Positions 35,417-43,578 are shown, counted from the first letter of the stretch. The stretch: DNA of 64,000 nt from Niabella pedocola (GCF_021044425.1 NZ_JAJNEC010000007.1:806001-870000); one strand, 5' to 3'. Notes: generated from the letters alone by a model not told the origin. A program made the numbers and translations.

Positions 35417-35641
35417 TTATTTCGTGTACCCATCGGAGCTATTAGTAAATTCAGCCGCAATTGGGCTTATTGAGAAGGAGCCTACAGTTTTAGTTAATGC
35501 CTCGCTGGTTCTATTTTGTCTCCACAATATAAAATCACTTTGATTCGTAGAAAAATCTCCGAAGTTAAATTCACCCTCCCAATCTAATAAAATTGTTCCG
35601 CCAGCATTTGCTTCGATTCCACCACCATTTCTCCATCGTTT
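35417..35641 (-). pseudogene. C-terminal fragment of an unknown gene
   Basis: Seventy-four codons with no start, bounded by a TAA at 35642-35644: WRNGGGIEANAGGTILLDWE, then DFILWRQNRTSEALTK and an end at DGYTK. Composition is clearly protein-like (Gly/Asn/Trp-rich beta). It lies just downstream of the second Imm11-like gene and is probably the remains of a toxin or a second immunity gene. No family recognised. Confidence 0.5.
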
Positions 35642-35660
35642 TTAAAAGAAAAAACATCAC

Positions 35661-36341
35661 TTATGATATTACGATCAAAGGCTCTTTGTCATCAAAAATA
35701 TTCACCCCGGTAAATCCTAAAATCTCAATAGCGTCCTTTAACCCTTCCGATATATAGCTATGCCCAATACGAAGATCAAAGTAATCTAATGATCTGTCAA
35801 AATTTGAATTTAACACTAATTTTTCCGTTTTAACTGCTACTTTATAGTTATCAAAATAGTCTCTTTCGCTTTCGTAACGAATATAATGCCTCTCCTTATT
35901 GAACAAATCTTTTGACGTATAAAATACAGATTCAGGGAAATTAATCACTTCATAACCCAACAAAGGACAGCAAAAAAGAAAATATTTATCCAGAATCGAT
36001 TTCCCGCGTTTATAAAGTGTCACCGGATAGGTATAAAATTTTATGTTGAACTTTGCAAATACCGTAGCTAACCGCTCACTAATCATAAATGAACAAGTCA
36101 TTAAAGCGGGGCTAAATCCCAAAAAGTCAGTCAATTTCGCATTGGGCAGTATAGTTGCCGTACAATTTTCTACCATGAAGGCTGGCACAACTTTTTTTTC
36201 AGTCCAGTATGTAGTTCTATTAAAAAAATCACTGAGTCTCTGAGTAATTGGATTATCTAAATCCAGGTCAACTTGTATGCCTCCATTGCTAACCCCCACT
36301 ATTTGGGGATCTGATACTGTTCTTAATAAATAATACTTCAT
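35661..36341 (-). CDS. Imm11-like (DUF1629) immunity protein, second copy
   Basis: A 226-residue paralogue of the immunity protein at 18334-19017, beginning MKYYLLRTVSDPQIVG and sharing PALMTC, KYFLFCCPLLGYEVI and YISEGLKDAIEILGFTG-x-N. DNA similarity is high over the whole gene. The ATG at 36341 follows by seven bases the stop of an AHH-toxin tail (36349-36351). No intact cognate toxin remains, so it is an orphan immunity gene that could protect against toxins of sibling strains. Confidence 0.8.
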   Translation of the reverse strand: MKYYLLRTVSDPQIVGVSNGGIQVDLDLDNPITQRLSDFFNRTTYWTEKKVVPAFMVENCTATILPNAKLTDFLGFSPALMTCSFMISERLATVFAKFNIKFYTYPVTLYKRGKSILDKYFLFCCPLLGYEVINFPESVFYTSKDLFNKERHYIRYESERDYFDNYKVAVKTEKLVLNSNFDRSLDYFDLRIGHSYISEGLKDAIEILGFTGVNIFDDKEPLIVIS

Positions 36342-36348
36342 ACTGGTA

Positions 36349-36420
36349 TCATAAGCTTTTATGGTAGTCATTCATGTTGCGGCTGCCTGATACGTTGATT
36401 GGCTGGCTAAGCGCCTTATC
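36349..36420 (-). pseudogene. Tail of a lost AHH-type toxin
   Basis: The last codons read DKALSQPINVSGSRNMNDYH then KSL and a TGA. The intact Rhs nuclease ends GGHQRMNDYYKNLGY, so NMNDYHKSL is the same ending. The HNH core, the linker and the Rhs shell are gone; the frame runs into the end of the SMI1-like gene at 36474. The tail is immediately followed by its Imm11-type gene, as in the intact locus. Confidence 0.75.
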
Positions 36421-36473
36421 ATGCGCCCGAAATGCTCCGGAATCGGCATAGCAACACATCTGAAAGTAATCAA

Positions 36474-37151
36474 CTATTCCTCCTCCTCATCCGCAATATA
36501 CGACCATTCCACATCGATGGCATCCAGCAGCCGGTTAAACCGCTCTGCATCGCTGCTGCCGGTAAAGAGGGCATTACAATGGCCGGCTTCATCAAAGCAC
36601 AGGCTGAGGACCTCATAAAAATCATCCGTATATACCCGCTGCCGCTCCCAACTGATTTCCGGAACCCATGTGTAGTGCGCTTCTATAAACCGTACCGTTT
36701 CCGGCGTTACGGCTCCCAGGCAGTTGGCATGGTAGCGCAGCCCGCCCATGGTACCGTTATATACCGCCATCAGCAGGAAAAAATCTTCGGTGGTGGCGGC
36801 TTCCCGGTGCCAGTCCGGCTCCGCATCCGTGCCATAGTTTCCCCAAACAGGCGGGTTATCCGCCCCCAGGTCTTCCTTTTGAATACCCCAGCAGCAAACT
36901 GACTGGTTTTCCTCGTAAAACACCAGGTAGCCGTCCGCTGAAAAATGAATTTCCTTACCGGGTTTTAGAAGCCGGTTATAGCTATGGCTCACCTGCGCCT
37001 GCCGGCCCAGGGACGTATAATAATTTTTAAAGCGGGCGGGCAGGGCTGTACCCAGCTGCTGCTCCAGCGCAGTGAGCTCCGCTCCGGCAAAACCGGAAGG
37101 TTCATTGGGTGGCAGCTGGTAGAGCCGTTGTATTTTTTGCAGGTAGGTCAT
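36474..37151 (-). CDS. SMI1/KNR4 (SUKH) family protein
   Basis: About 225 residues from the ATG at 37151; the 23 codons before it overlap the upstream VOC gene in another frame and lack homology. The SUKH signature is visible: a helical start (LTALEQQLGTALPARFKNYY), GKEIHFSADGYLVFYEENQS, and the VCCWGIQ-x-E-D core with a W-x-N-Y-G-T-D turn at about 85-110. SUKH proteins are a very large immunity superfamily; they also exist outside toxin loci. It sits at the high-coordinate edge of the toxin island and ends in a run of acidic residues. Cognate toxin unknown. Confidence 0.85.
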   Translation of the reverse strand: MTYLQKIQRLYQLPPNEPSGFAGAELTALEQQLGTALPARFKNYYTSLGRQAQVSHSYNRLLKPGKEIHFSADGYLVFYEENQSVCCWGIQKEDLGADNPPVWGNYGTDAEPDWHREAATTEDFFLLMAVYNGTMGGLRYHANCLGAVTPETVRFIEAHYTWVPEISWERQRVYTDDFYEVLSLCFDEAGHCNALFTGSSDAERFNRLLDAIDVEWSYIADEEEE

Positions 37152-37167
37152 AGGGTTAAAGATCGTT

Positions 37168-37569
37168 TTATGCTTCAAAAGGCCGGTCCGTATCCGGGTC
37201 TGTACCAAACCGCAACACATGCCCGTCCGGGTCTTCTACCAGCAGCTCCAGGGCCCAGGGATGGTTTACGGGTGGTTGCCGGATGGTAACGCCCCTTGCT
37301 TTTAAGGTTTCATAAAGCTGAAAGATATCGCCGCCGAAACCGATCCATATCCAGCTGCCCGGGCTGCCCTGTGCGCCGCGGCATAAATAAATACCCGCGT
37401 TTTCCCGGTTCATACTGGTAAAATCATCATTGCCCCAGTCCGCCTCTGTAAAGCCCAGCACATCCCGGTAAAAGGCCCGGCTGGCATTCATATCTTTTAC
37501 GGAAAGGATCACCTGTATCCCCTCTATGTAGATGCCCAACGGGCGGTGCATATCGTTAACGGCGCTCAT
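37168..37569 (-). CDS. VOC/glyoxalase superfamily protein
   Basis: 133 residues with the paired beta-alpha-beta-beta-beta modules of the vicinal-oxygen-chelate fold: VILSVKDMNASRAFYRDVLG at 20-39 and HPWALELLVEDPDGHVLRFG at about 102-121. Related proteins include glyoxalase I and bleomycin- or fosfomycin-resistance proteins; the actual reaction cannot be told. It ends 17 bases before the SMI1-like start. First non-island gene on this side. Confidence 0.85.
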   Translation of the reverse strand: MSAVNDMHRPLGIYIEGIQVILSVKDMNASRAFYRDVLGFTEADWGNDDFTSMNRENAGIYLCRGAQGSPGSWIWIGFGGDIFQLYETLKARGVTIRQPPVNHPWALELLVEDPDGHVLRFGTDPDTDRPFEA

Positions 37570-37621
37570 GGTATACCGGCTTGTTGATTGGCCTACAGAT
37601 CTGATTTATCAGCTACAAAAT

Positions 37622-37657
37622 ACAAAAAAAAAGTTCCTGAACGGGCAGGAACTTTTT
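37622..37657 (-). terminator. Rho-independent terminator of the polysaccharide lyase gene
   Basis: Arms AAAAAGTTCCTG and CAGGAACTTTTT enclose a six-base loop. Read on the minus strand it is followed by a run of about ten T, so it terminates the lyase transcript ending at 37698. It also separates that gene from the VOC gene. Confidence 0.9.
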
Positions 37658-37697
37658 GCATACGATTCAATAACCGGTGCCGGTTACCGCAGTTCAG

Positions 37698-38453
37698 CTA
37701 TTGTGCCACATCGGCATAGCTGGTACCAATGCGGATGCCTTTAACGATATTGGTTACCTGCGACTCATCGCCGCCATACACGCCCCATTTGGGATCGCAG
37801 TAATCGGCATCCATGGTGCGGCAATAATACCGCTGGCTGCCATTGGAAAAGGTTTGCTTGGTGCCGTTGTACCACAGCTCAATATAGCCGGTGGACGCGC
37901 TGTACGATAACTTCATACGCAGCACAAACTTCAGCCAGCTGCTGGTAGCCAGGGATACGGACCAGGGCACATAGGCCGTGTGGTTAATGTCGAAATACTG
38001 CAGCTCCAGGTTGCCGTTCTTGGTGCGCAGCATAATGGGATGGTTGGCCGTGGTACCGGTGGGATAAGATTTCCACTGGAACACCGCATCCGTCTTTAGG
38101 GTAGATGGCATGTAAAGCTTGCTCGTCCAGCCGATGTAGATCTCATCCCCATCCTGGGCCTGGTAGTTCTTGGCGCCATGCCCTTCCGTACGGTGACTGC
38201 CGGAGGGCTTTAAAAATTTCCAGCAAAGGGTGCTGGTTTCATCATTGATGGTGGTAACCGTTCCGGAGCCTTCAATGTTGATGTCTTTCCACACGTTGGA
38301 GGAGCCCTGCGAAGCGGCACCGTCAAACAGCAACGAAGTAACGGCACGGGCCTGTACAGCAGATGCGGGTGCTGTATCAGCGGCTTTTTTACATTGGGTA
38401 AGGGTTAGGGCACAGGTAACGCCCAGGAGGACAACCGTTGTTCTTTTTTTCAT
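37698..38453 (-). CDS. Secreted polysaccharide lyase (heparin lyase I/glucuronan lyase fold)
   Basis: A 251-residue lipoprotein with lipobox ALTLTQC near residue 21 and CKK after it. The mature domain looks like the jelly-roll polysaccharide-lyase family (glucuronan lyase and heparin lyase I relatives): EIYIGWTSKLYMP, FQWKS near 130, PWSVSLATSSWLKFVLRMK near 168-186, YIELWYNGTKQ near 195-205 and PKWGVYGG near 220. It would cleave uronic-acid polysaccharides by beta-elimination at the cell surface. It stands alone with its own terminator, about 10 kb from the heparinase II/III gene and may feed the same catabolism. Exact specificity unknown. Confidence 0.75.
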   Translation of the reverse strand: MKKRTTVVLLGVTCALTLTQCKKAADTAPASAVQARAVTSLLFDGAASQGSSNVWKDINIEGSGTVTTINDETSTLCWKFLKPSGSHRTEGHGAKNYQAQDGDEIYIGWTSKLYMPSTLKTDAVFQWKSYPTGTTANHPIMLRTKNGNLELQYFDINHTAYVPWSVSLATSSWLKFVLRMKLSYSASTGYIELWYNGTKQTFSNGSQRYYCRTMDADYCDPKWGVYGGDESQVTNIVKGIRIGTSYADVAQ

Positions 38454-38675
38454 CGTTTTTTAGTTTTAGGGTTTATAAAATTTCAAATAACAAGCTTGTA
38501 CAGATAAGCAAACAAACATTTGTATAAATTTATGAACAAGCGCATCCATTACCCCAAAAAGTTGCTACAACGTTTTCGGGTAGCCGGTACACAAAGGGCC
38601 GCTGGCCCAATGGGCAAAAGCGGCGCCCGGCGGAAAAAAACCGGCCGTTAAAGCACCTTCTCCGGCATTAGCCCC

Positions 38676-38683
38676 TACTTTTG
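38676..38683 (+). promoter_or_regulatory. Possible Bacteroidota -7 box (TAnnTTTG) for the serB-like gene
   Basis: TACTTTTG matches the Bacteroidota TAnnTTTG promoter element and lies 36 bases before the ATG at 38720. I see no clear -33 TTG element at the usual distance, so confidence is low. Confidence 0.35.
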
Positions 38684-38719
38684 CACCGCAAATACGCAGG
38701 GATTGACATTGACTAGGAA

Positions 38720-40006
38720 ATGAAACAAAAAAATTACTACATCATCGACTTTGACAGCACTTTTACACAGGTGGAAGCCCTGGATGAACTGGTGCGCATC
38801 TCTTTAAAGGATAACCCAAAAAGGGAGGCGGTTTATAAAAAGATCGAAGATTTTACCAACCAGGCCATGAACGGCACCATGTCCTTTTCGGAAAGCCTGG
38901 CGGCACGTGTAAAATTGTTAGAGGCAGATAAATCGCACCTGAAAAAGCTGGTCGTGCACCTGAAAAAAAAGGTATCCCGGTCTTTTTCAAGGAACGCGGC
39001 GTTCTTTAAAAAACACGCGGATGAGGTATTGATCGTTTCCGGCGGCTTTAAAGAGTTTATTACCCCCGTAGTTAAGAAATTTCATATCAAAAAAGAGAAT
39101 ATTTACGCCAACACCTTTGTGTTTGATGCTGCCGGGAAGATCATTGGTTACGACGACCAGAACCCGCTGAGCAAGGAAGGCGGAAAAGTGATCCTGATCC
39201 GGGATCTGAATTTACAGGGAGAACTTTATGGCATTGGCGATGGCTACTCCGATTTCCAGCTAAGGGAAAGCGGGCTGATTAAAAAGTTCTTTGCCTATAC
39301 CGAAAATATTTCACGGAAAAGCGTAACAGCCAAGGCCGACCACGTAACACCCAGCTTTGATGAATTTTTATACCTGAACAAATTGCCCGGATCCATCTCC
39401 TACCCCAAAAACCGCATCCATTGCCTGGTAATGGGCGCGGTACCGGAAAAAGATTTACAGCCCCTGGTACAGGAAGGGTTTACCCTGGTATACGAACAGG
39501 ATGCCGATGAAAAGGCCCTGCAACAGGCCAGCATGCTGCTGACCACCCCGGATGTAGTGCTGGACCCCAGGAAATTAAAAAAAGCCACCCGCTTAAAAGC
39601 GATCGGTGTGGTTGGAAAGATAAAGGCCGGCATTCCGCTGCCGCTTTGCACCGAAATGGGCATCGTGGTATTTGGTAATGCCCGGGCAACCCTGCAACCG
39701 GCACAGCGCATGATTGACTTTATAAATAAGGGGGCTATCAGCGACAGTGCTAATTTTCCCCGGCTGCAACTGCCGGCGGTAAACAATACCCACCGCATCA
39801 TTCATATTCACAAAAATGTACCGGGCGTTATTGCCCAGGTAAACCTGCTGCTGGCGCGGCACCTGATCAATATCAGCGCGCAGTTTTTAATGACCAATGA
39901 AACGGCGGGCTATGCCATTATCGATATCGATAAAAATTACGACAAACAATTACTGAAGGAATTAAAAAAAATAGAACACACCATCAAAACAAGAGTGCTC
40001 TATTAG
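38720..40006 (+). CDS. serB: Phosphoserine phosphatase (HAD-IB) fused to SerA-like regulatory part
   Basis: 428 residues. The N-terminal about 215 residues are a HAD-IB phosphatase: DFDSTFTQVEALDEL at 10-24 (nucleophile Asp), VSGGFKEFI near 110, and GDGYSDFQL near 174 (metal-binding Asp), as in SerB, which makes L-serine from phosphoserine. The C-terminal half resembles 3-phosphoglycerate dehydrogenase SerA: residues 230-325 look like its first substrate-binding lobe (LKAIGVVGK...GIVVFGNA), directly joined to the closing GAISDSANFP and an ACT domain (RIIHIHKNVPGVIAQVNLLL). The NAD-binding Rossmann domain is missing. The ACT domain probably senses serine. Single gene with its own promoter. Confidence 0.85.
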   Translation: MKQKNYYIIDFDSTFTQVEALDELVRISLKDNPKREAVYKKIEDFTNQAMNGTMSFSESLAARVKLLEADKSHLKKLVVHLKKKVSRSFSRNAAFFKKHADEVLIVSGGFKEFITPVVKKFHIKKENIYANTFVFDAAGKIIGYDDQNPLSKEGGKVILIRDLNLQGELYGIGDGYSDFQLRESGLIKKFFAYTENISRKSVTAKADHVTPSFDEFLYLNKLPGSISYPKNRIHCLVMGAVPEKDLQPLVQEGFTLVYEQDADEKALQQASMLLTTPDVVLDPRKLKKATRLKAIGVVGKIKAGIPLPLCTEMGIVVFGNARATLQPAQRMIDFINKGAISDSANFPRLQLPAVNNTHRIIHIHKNVPGVIAQVNLLLARHLINISAQFLMTNETAGYAIIDIDKNYDKQLLKELKKIEHTIKTRVLY

Positions 40007-40010
40007 AACC

Positions 40011-40577
40011 TTATACCGTTAACAGTCCCCGGAATCCCCGCGCGGCGTAGTACGACTCGGCCCCGTTATGATAGGTAAATACATGATCATAGCGCCGGTC
40101 GCAAAAAAGTGCGCCACCCCGCTTCCTGATGGCGGCCGGTGTTTGTATCCAGCTGGAGGTTTTTAAATCAAAGGCACCCAGTTCCTGCAGCCGGCGGTAT
40201 TGCTCTTCCGTAAGCAGCTCAATGCCCATGGCCTTTGCCATTTCCACGGCACTGTCTGCCGGCTTATGCTCCTTCCTTGAAGCCAGTGCATCTCCGTCGA
40301 AACAAAGACTCCTGCGGCCCTTTGGACTTTCGGCGGCACAATCCGCAAAAAGATAGGCGGCTGCTTTTTTATCATACCCGATTACATCCGGTTCGCCCCC
40401 GGTACGTTCCATTTCTTCCAGCGACCAGAGTTTTTCCGGATGGGCCTCCAGCTTTGTCTGCACGGCGGTCCATTCAATGCCGTTATGCCGGCCTTTATTT
40501 TTCTCAAAGCGGGCCTTTAATATCCCCAGCAATGTTTCGCGTTGCGAAGCAGGCAATTGTTTGTTACTGGTTTTCAT
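40011..40577 (-). CDS. DUF4256 family protein
   Basis: 188 residues, soluble: LLGILKARFEKNKGRHNGIEW, later EMERTGGEPDVIGYD, SLCFDGDALASRK and a Tyr/Phe-rich C-terminus (YDHVFTYHNGAESYYAARGF). This is the whole DUF4256 profile, a widespread family of unknown function. It converges with the serB-like gene, only 4 bases apart, and lies upstream of no clear partner. Confidence 0.85.
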   Translation of the reverse strand: MKTSNKQLPASQRETLLGILKARFEKNKGRHNGIEWTAVQTKLEAHPEKLWSLEEMERTGGEPDVIGYDKKAAAYLFADCAAESPKGRRSLCFDGDALASRKEHKPADSAVEMAKAMGIELLTEEQYRRLQELGAFDLKTSSWIQTPAAIRKRGGALFCDRRYDHVFTYHNGAESYYAARGFRGLLTV

Positions 40578-40602
40578 ATCCTGTGTTTAGAATGTTGCAA
40601 TA

Positions 40603-41010
40603 TTAGCGTTTTTCAGCCAGATCCTTTACGGCCTTCAGGGCAAACTCCCAGCCGGCGGCGGCATCCTCAAAGGCAACCGGATCCAGAGGCTGCGTCATTA
40701 CTTCGCGGCCCGTTAGCACCGTATATTCATCCTGTTCCCGGAACGTGTAGGTGATCTCGGACAGGACGGTTTCGTTATCCGGTTCCAGCAAATTATGCCG
40801 GATCAGCTGTTGCGGCTCGCAGGCCAGCAATAACCCGTTTATTCGTTTGCTGCCCGCTGCATCTCTGAATGCAAAAGCACTGCCGGGTTTCCAGTCCGTT
40901 TCATAATATCCGCCCATTTCCCGGGTAACGGCAGGATCCGTAAACACCTGCCAAACCTTTTGTACGGGTGCATGAATCGTAATGGTTTGCTCGATGACCG
41001 TGTGTTCCAT
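40603..41010 (-). CDS. SRPBCC/AHSA1-type domain protein
   Basis: 135 residues of the START-like/SRPBCC fold: IEQTITIHAPVQKVWQVFTD at the start and ITYTFREQDEYTVLTGREVM in the middle, then a C-terminal long helix (WEFALKAVKDLAEK). Such proteins hold small hydrophobic ligands in a helix-grip pocket; substrates are unknown for this subgroup. 25 bases after it comes DUF4256 on the same strand. Confidence 0.85.
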   Translation of the reverse strand: MEHTVIEQTITIHAPVQKVWQVFTDPAVTREMGGYYETDWKPGSAFAFRDAAGSKRINGLLLACEPQQLIRHNLLEPDNETVLSEITYTFREQDEYTVLTGREVMTQPLDPVAFEDAAAGWEFALKAVKDLAEKR

Positions 41011-41103
41011 ATTGCTGTGTTTTTAAAAATACGTTGCACTGTTCTGTATGTTAGCGCAAATGTTGCACCATTGTTCACCCCGGCCGGAGCGCATGCCTGC
41101 TAT

Positions 41104-41457
41104 TTAGACCGATTGCCCGAACGTAAGCAGGTTATTGTCGGGATCCAGTAATGCAAATTCCTTTTGCCCCCAGGGCTTTACCTGTAAATGCCCCGCCGGA
41201 TGTATGGCAACGGCACGATCCAGCAAGGATTGGTACAACTGGTCGATCGCATTGGTACGGATATACACCTGTCCGTAGTTCTCTGCCGGATCCAGCGCCT
41301 TAAACTCGAAAAAGTGAATTTCAATATGATCCTTTTTGATCATCAGGTATCCTTCAAAATCGTTGCCGGATTGTTGAAAACCCAACTGATCGATATAGAA
41401 TGCCTTTGTAAGCGCCTTGTTGCGCATGGGCAATTTGGGGTGAATAGCTGTAAGCAT
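41104..41457 (-). CDS. VOC/bleomycin-resistance-like protein
   Basis: 117 residues, small VOC fold: IHPKLPMRNKALTKAFYIDQLG near 4-25, EIHFFEFKALDPAENYGQVY in the middle and FALLDPDNNLLTFGQ at the end. The H/E metal-site positions of the fold are partly visible (H53, E near 52). The pattern HPAGHLQVKPWGQKEF fits the bleomycin-resistance-like branch, but resistance function is not implied. Encoded 50 bases after the Crp/Fnr regulator on the same strand. Confidence 0.85.
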   Translation of the reverse strand: MLTAIHPKLPMRNKALTKAFYIDQLGFQQSGNDFEGYLMIKKDHIEIHFFEFKALDPAENYGQVYIRTNAIDQLYQSLLDRAVAIHPAGHLQVKPWGQKEFALLDPDNNLLTFGQSV

Positions 41458-41507
41458 ATTTTTTCTTCAAAATTGCGGCATTCTACGGGAAACGGACCTG
41501 ATTCAAA

Positions 41508-42065
41508 TCAGGAAATCCGGTGCATCGCCCGTACCCTGCTCAATGTTTCGGGGGCTATTTTCAGGTAGGATGCGATCATTTTAACCGGGAACACCCTGGA
41601 TATGCCCGGTTTTACCGCCTGCACATACGCATATTTCTGAGCCGGGTCCAGATGATGATCAAACAAATGGATTCTGCCATGCCCCTGGTTAAAGATCCTG
41701 CCTAATTGTAAAAAGGCGTTGGATGCTGCAATCAGTGCATGCAGGCCCTCCAGCCGTAATTCAATCACCTCCGATTTTATAAAAGCCCTGATAGCCGTAG
41801 CCGAAGGAACCTGGCCGGTGAGACTGGTGTTATTGAACATCCATTCCTGTTCCAGGTGCAGGTCTACCACCATATCCTCCACCTCCCCGGTTTGATATTG
41901 AAAAAAAGCGCCGGACAAAATATAGAAAACGGATTGACAAACCATCCCGGCCTCCAGTAAACACTCGTTCTTCTTCACCGTTCTTTGTACGGCAACCTGA
42001 TCAAAAAGCTGCAGATCGCGCTCGCAAAAATGGCCCAGATCCTTTAAAACCGTATACGTTATCAT
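41508..42065 (-). CDS. Crp/Fnr-family regulator (cyclic nucleotide-binding fold)
   Basis: 185 residues, the short Bacteroidota form: a cNMP-binding-like beta-barrel at about 25-115 (LLEAGMVCQSVFYILSGAFF) and a compact C-terminal helix-turn-helix ending FPVKMIASYLKIAPETLSRV. No cysteine cluster for an iron-sulfur centre is visible, so it is not an FNR-type oxygen sensor. Possibly acts on the VOC gene downstream. Confidence 0.85.
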   Translation of the reverse strand: MITYTVLKDLGHFCERDLQLFDQVAVQRTVKKNECLLEAGMVCQSVFYILSGAFFQYQTGEVEDMVVDLHLEQEWMFNNTSLTGQVPSATAIRAFIKSEVIELRLEGLHALIAASNAFLQLGRIFNQGHGRIHLFDHHLDPAQKYAYVQAVKPGISRVFPVKMIASYLKIAPETLSRVRAMHRIS

Positions 42066-42087
42066 TGGCAGGTTGTTGTGTACAGGC

Positions 42088-42663
42088 TTAATCCTCCGGT
42101 CCTTTTCCCGCCAGGATGTTCGGTATATATTTTTCTACCCTTGCCGCCCGGGTTTTAGATTGTTTGGCCTGCGAAAAATAGAACAGGTAGGCCCTTTGCC
42201 GGCCGGGTGTGAGCGCGGTAAATGCTTTCTTCAGCGCGGGCTGCCGGTCCAGCTTTTGTTGAAATTCTTCGGGAACGGCATAATCCTTTGTCTTTTTCAA
42301 CGGCACTTTTAAACCCGCCCGCTCTACTTCGATCGCTTCATAAATATAGGATTTGATCACCGCCGCCCGGTCCTTTATTTCTTTGATACCGGTGAAGCGG
42401 ATCTGGCGGGCCGACTGTACATTTTCCGTTTGCTGTATCAGGATACCGGCCGGGTCCTGCAACAGGGCGCCTTTAAAAACCAGCAGGGCACAGTACTCCT
42501 TAAATACATGGATCAGCACAATATTGCGGCCTTCAAAAACATAACAGGGGCAGCCCCATTTCAGCTCTTCTGTAAGACCGCAATCCAGTACGATCGTTCT
42601 CAAAAGCTTTATTTCCTCCTGCCATTTTCCTTTACTGAAGTAGAAATCGGTTTTTGGGTTCAT
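42088..42663 (-). CDS. YdeI/OmdA-family protein with DUF1801-like domain
   Basis: 191 residues. The first about 110 residues are DUF1801-like (KWQEEIKLLRTIVLDCGLTE, LKWGCPCYVFEGRNIVLIHV), and the C-terminal part from about 125 is the YdeI/OmpD-associated extension (VPEEFQQKLDRQPALKKAFT, LTPGRQRAYLFYFSQAKQSK, TRAARVEKYIPNIL). Members are stress-related proteins of unknown biochemistry. It is the last gene of the ArsR-SRPBCC-DoxX-YdeI run, 30 bases after DoxX. Confidence 0.88.
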   Translation of the reverse strand: MNPKTDFYFSKGKWQEEIKLLRTIVLDCGLTEELKWGCPCYVFEGRNIVLIHVFKEYCALLVFKGALLQDPAGILIQQTENVQSARQIRFTGIKEIKDRAAVIKSYIYEAIEVERAGLKVPLKKTKDYAVPEEFQQKLDRQPALKKAFTALTPGRQRAYLFYFSQAKQSKTRAARVEKYIPNILAGKGPED

Positions 42664-42693
42664 ATACCTTTTTTTTGATCCGTTGCTATAAAG

Positions 42694-43074
42694 TTAAGAA
42701 GGGTTATTGGTTTTCCGGCTTGCCGGCCGGAAATACCAGGAAACAAGGGTCAGCACCAGCAATAATGAAGGGCCGAAAAGATCCTTACCGCCGTCTCCGA
42801 TCACCAGGTGTGAAACAATAGCGCCGCTCATTGCAAAGAAAAAACCGGCATAGGCCCATTCCTTCAGCAACGGGAACTTTGGAATGAGTACGGCTATTAC
42901 ACCCAGTATTTTCCAGATGGCCAGCAAGGTAAGCAGGTAAACGGGATACCCCAGGTGCGCCATCAGGGCGATTTCTTCCTTTGTTTGGATCAGTTGTACA
43001 ATGCCGGTAGCCAGCATGCCCAGCGCCAGCCAGGCCGTAGCGATCCAGTAGATAATTTTGTCTCTTTTTTTCAT
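42694..43074 (-). CDS. DoxX-like membrane protein
   Basis: 126 residues with four hydrophobic segments: IYWIATAWLALGMLATGIVQ, then YPVYLLTLLAIWKILGVIAV, WAYAGFFFAMSGAIVSHLVI and a last segment ending SWYFR. This is the DoxX/DoxD-like four-helix membrane fold, reported in quinone- and redox-related contexts. It lies 36 bases after the SRPBCC gene in the ArsR-controlled run. Confidence 0.85.
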   Translation of the reverse strand: MKKRDKIIYWIATAWLALGMLATGIVQLIQTKEEIALMAHLGYPVYLLTLLAIWKILGVIAVLIPKFPLLKEWAYAGFFFAMSGAIVSHLVIGDGGKDLFGPSLLLVLTLVSWYFRPASRKTNNPS

Positions 43075-43110
43075 AATTGCGGTTTACATTATAGAAGCCT
43101 GTACGGCAGG

Positions 43111-43578
43111 TTATTTTAACTTACTTACGATTTGCTCCAGTCGGTCGTGCGCCATATTGACCCCGTAAGAGAAAGGCAGTTTCAATTGTTCGGCACGGTG
43201 TTTTTCAGACCGGTATACCACCTGCATGATCAACCGGCTGGTGTCTTCCGACAGGGGTTCGAATTCCAGGAACTCCAGCTGGATACCCAACGGCGCATTT
43301 TCCATTTCAAAGGTGCGGGTGATCCGTTTTTCCGGTACAAACTCATGAATACAGCCATTGGCCCGGAATACAACGGTTCCTTCTGCATTACTGGTTTCGA
43401 ACTGGTAGCCGCCGTGTTGCTGGTTTTCCAGTTTCAATACTTTTGTTCCCATCCATTGTTCTACTATTTCCGGCTCTGTATAGGCCCTGAACAATAAGTC
43501 TACCGGCAAGTCAAATTCCCTTGTAATCACCAGGTCCTGACGGCCGTCTTCGGCATTGATTTTTGTTTTACGTTCCAT
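43111..43578 (-). CDS. SRPBCC/AHSA1 protein paired with ArsR
   Basis: 155 residues with the Aha1-like SRPBCC fold: DLVITREFDLPVDLLFRAYT at about 15-34, EPEIVEQWMGTKVLKL, and the C-terminal helix DRLEQIVSKLK. SRPBCC proteins of this type are very often encoded directly after an ArsR repressor, as here (6-base gap). The ligand or client is unknown. Confidence 0.9.
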   Translation of the reverse strand: MERKTKINAEDGRQDLVITREFDLPVDLLFRAYTEPEIVEQWMGTKVLKLENQQHGGYQFETSNAEGTVVFRANGCIHEFVPEKRITRTFEMENAPLGIQLEFLEFEPLSEDTSRLIMQVVYRSEKHRAEQLKLPFSYGVNMAHDRLEQIVSKLK

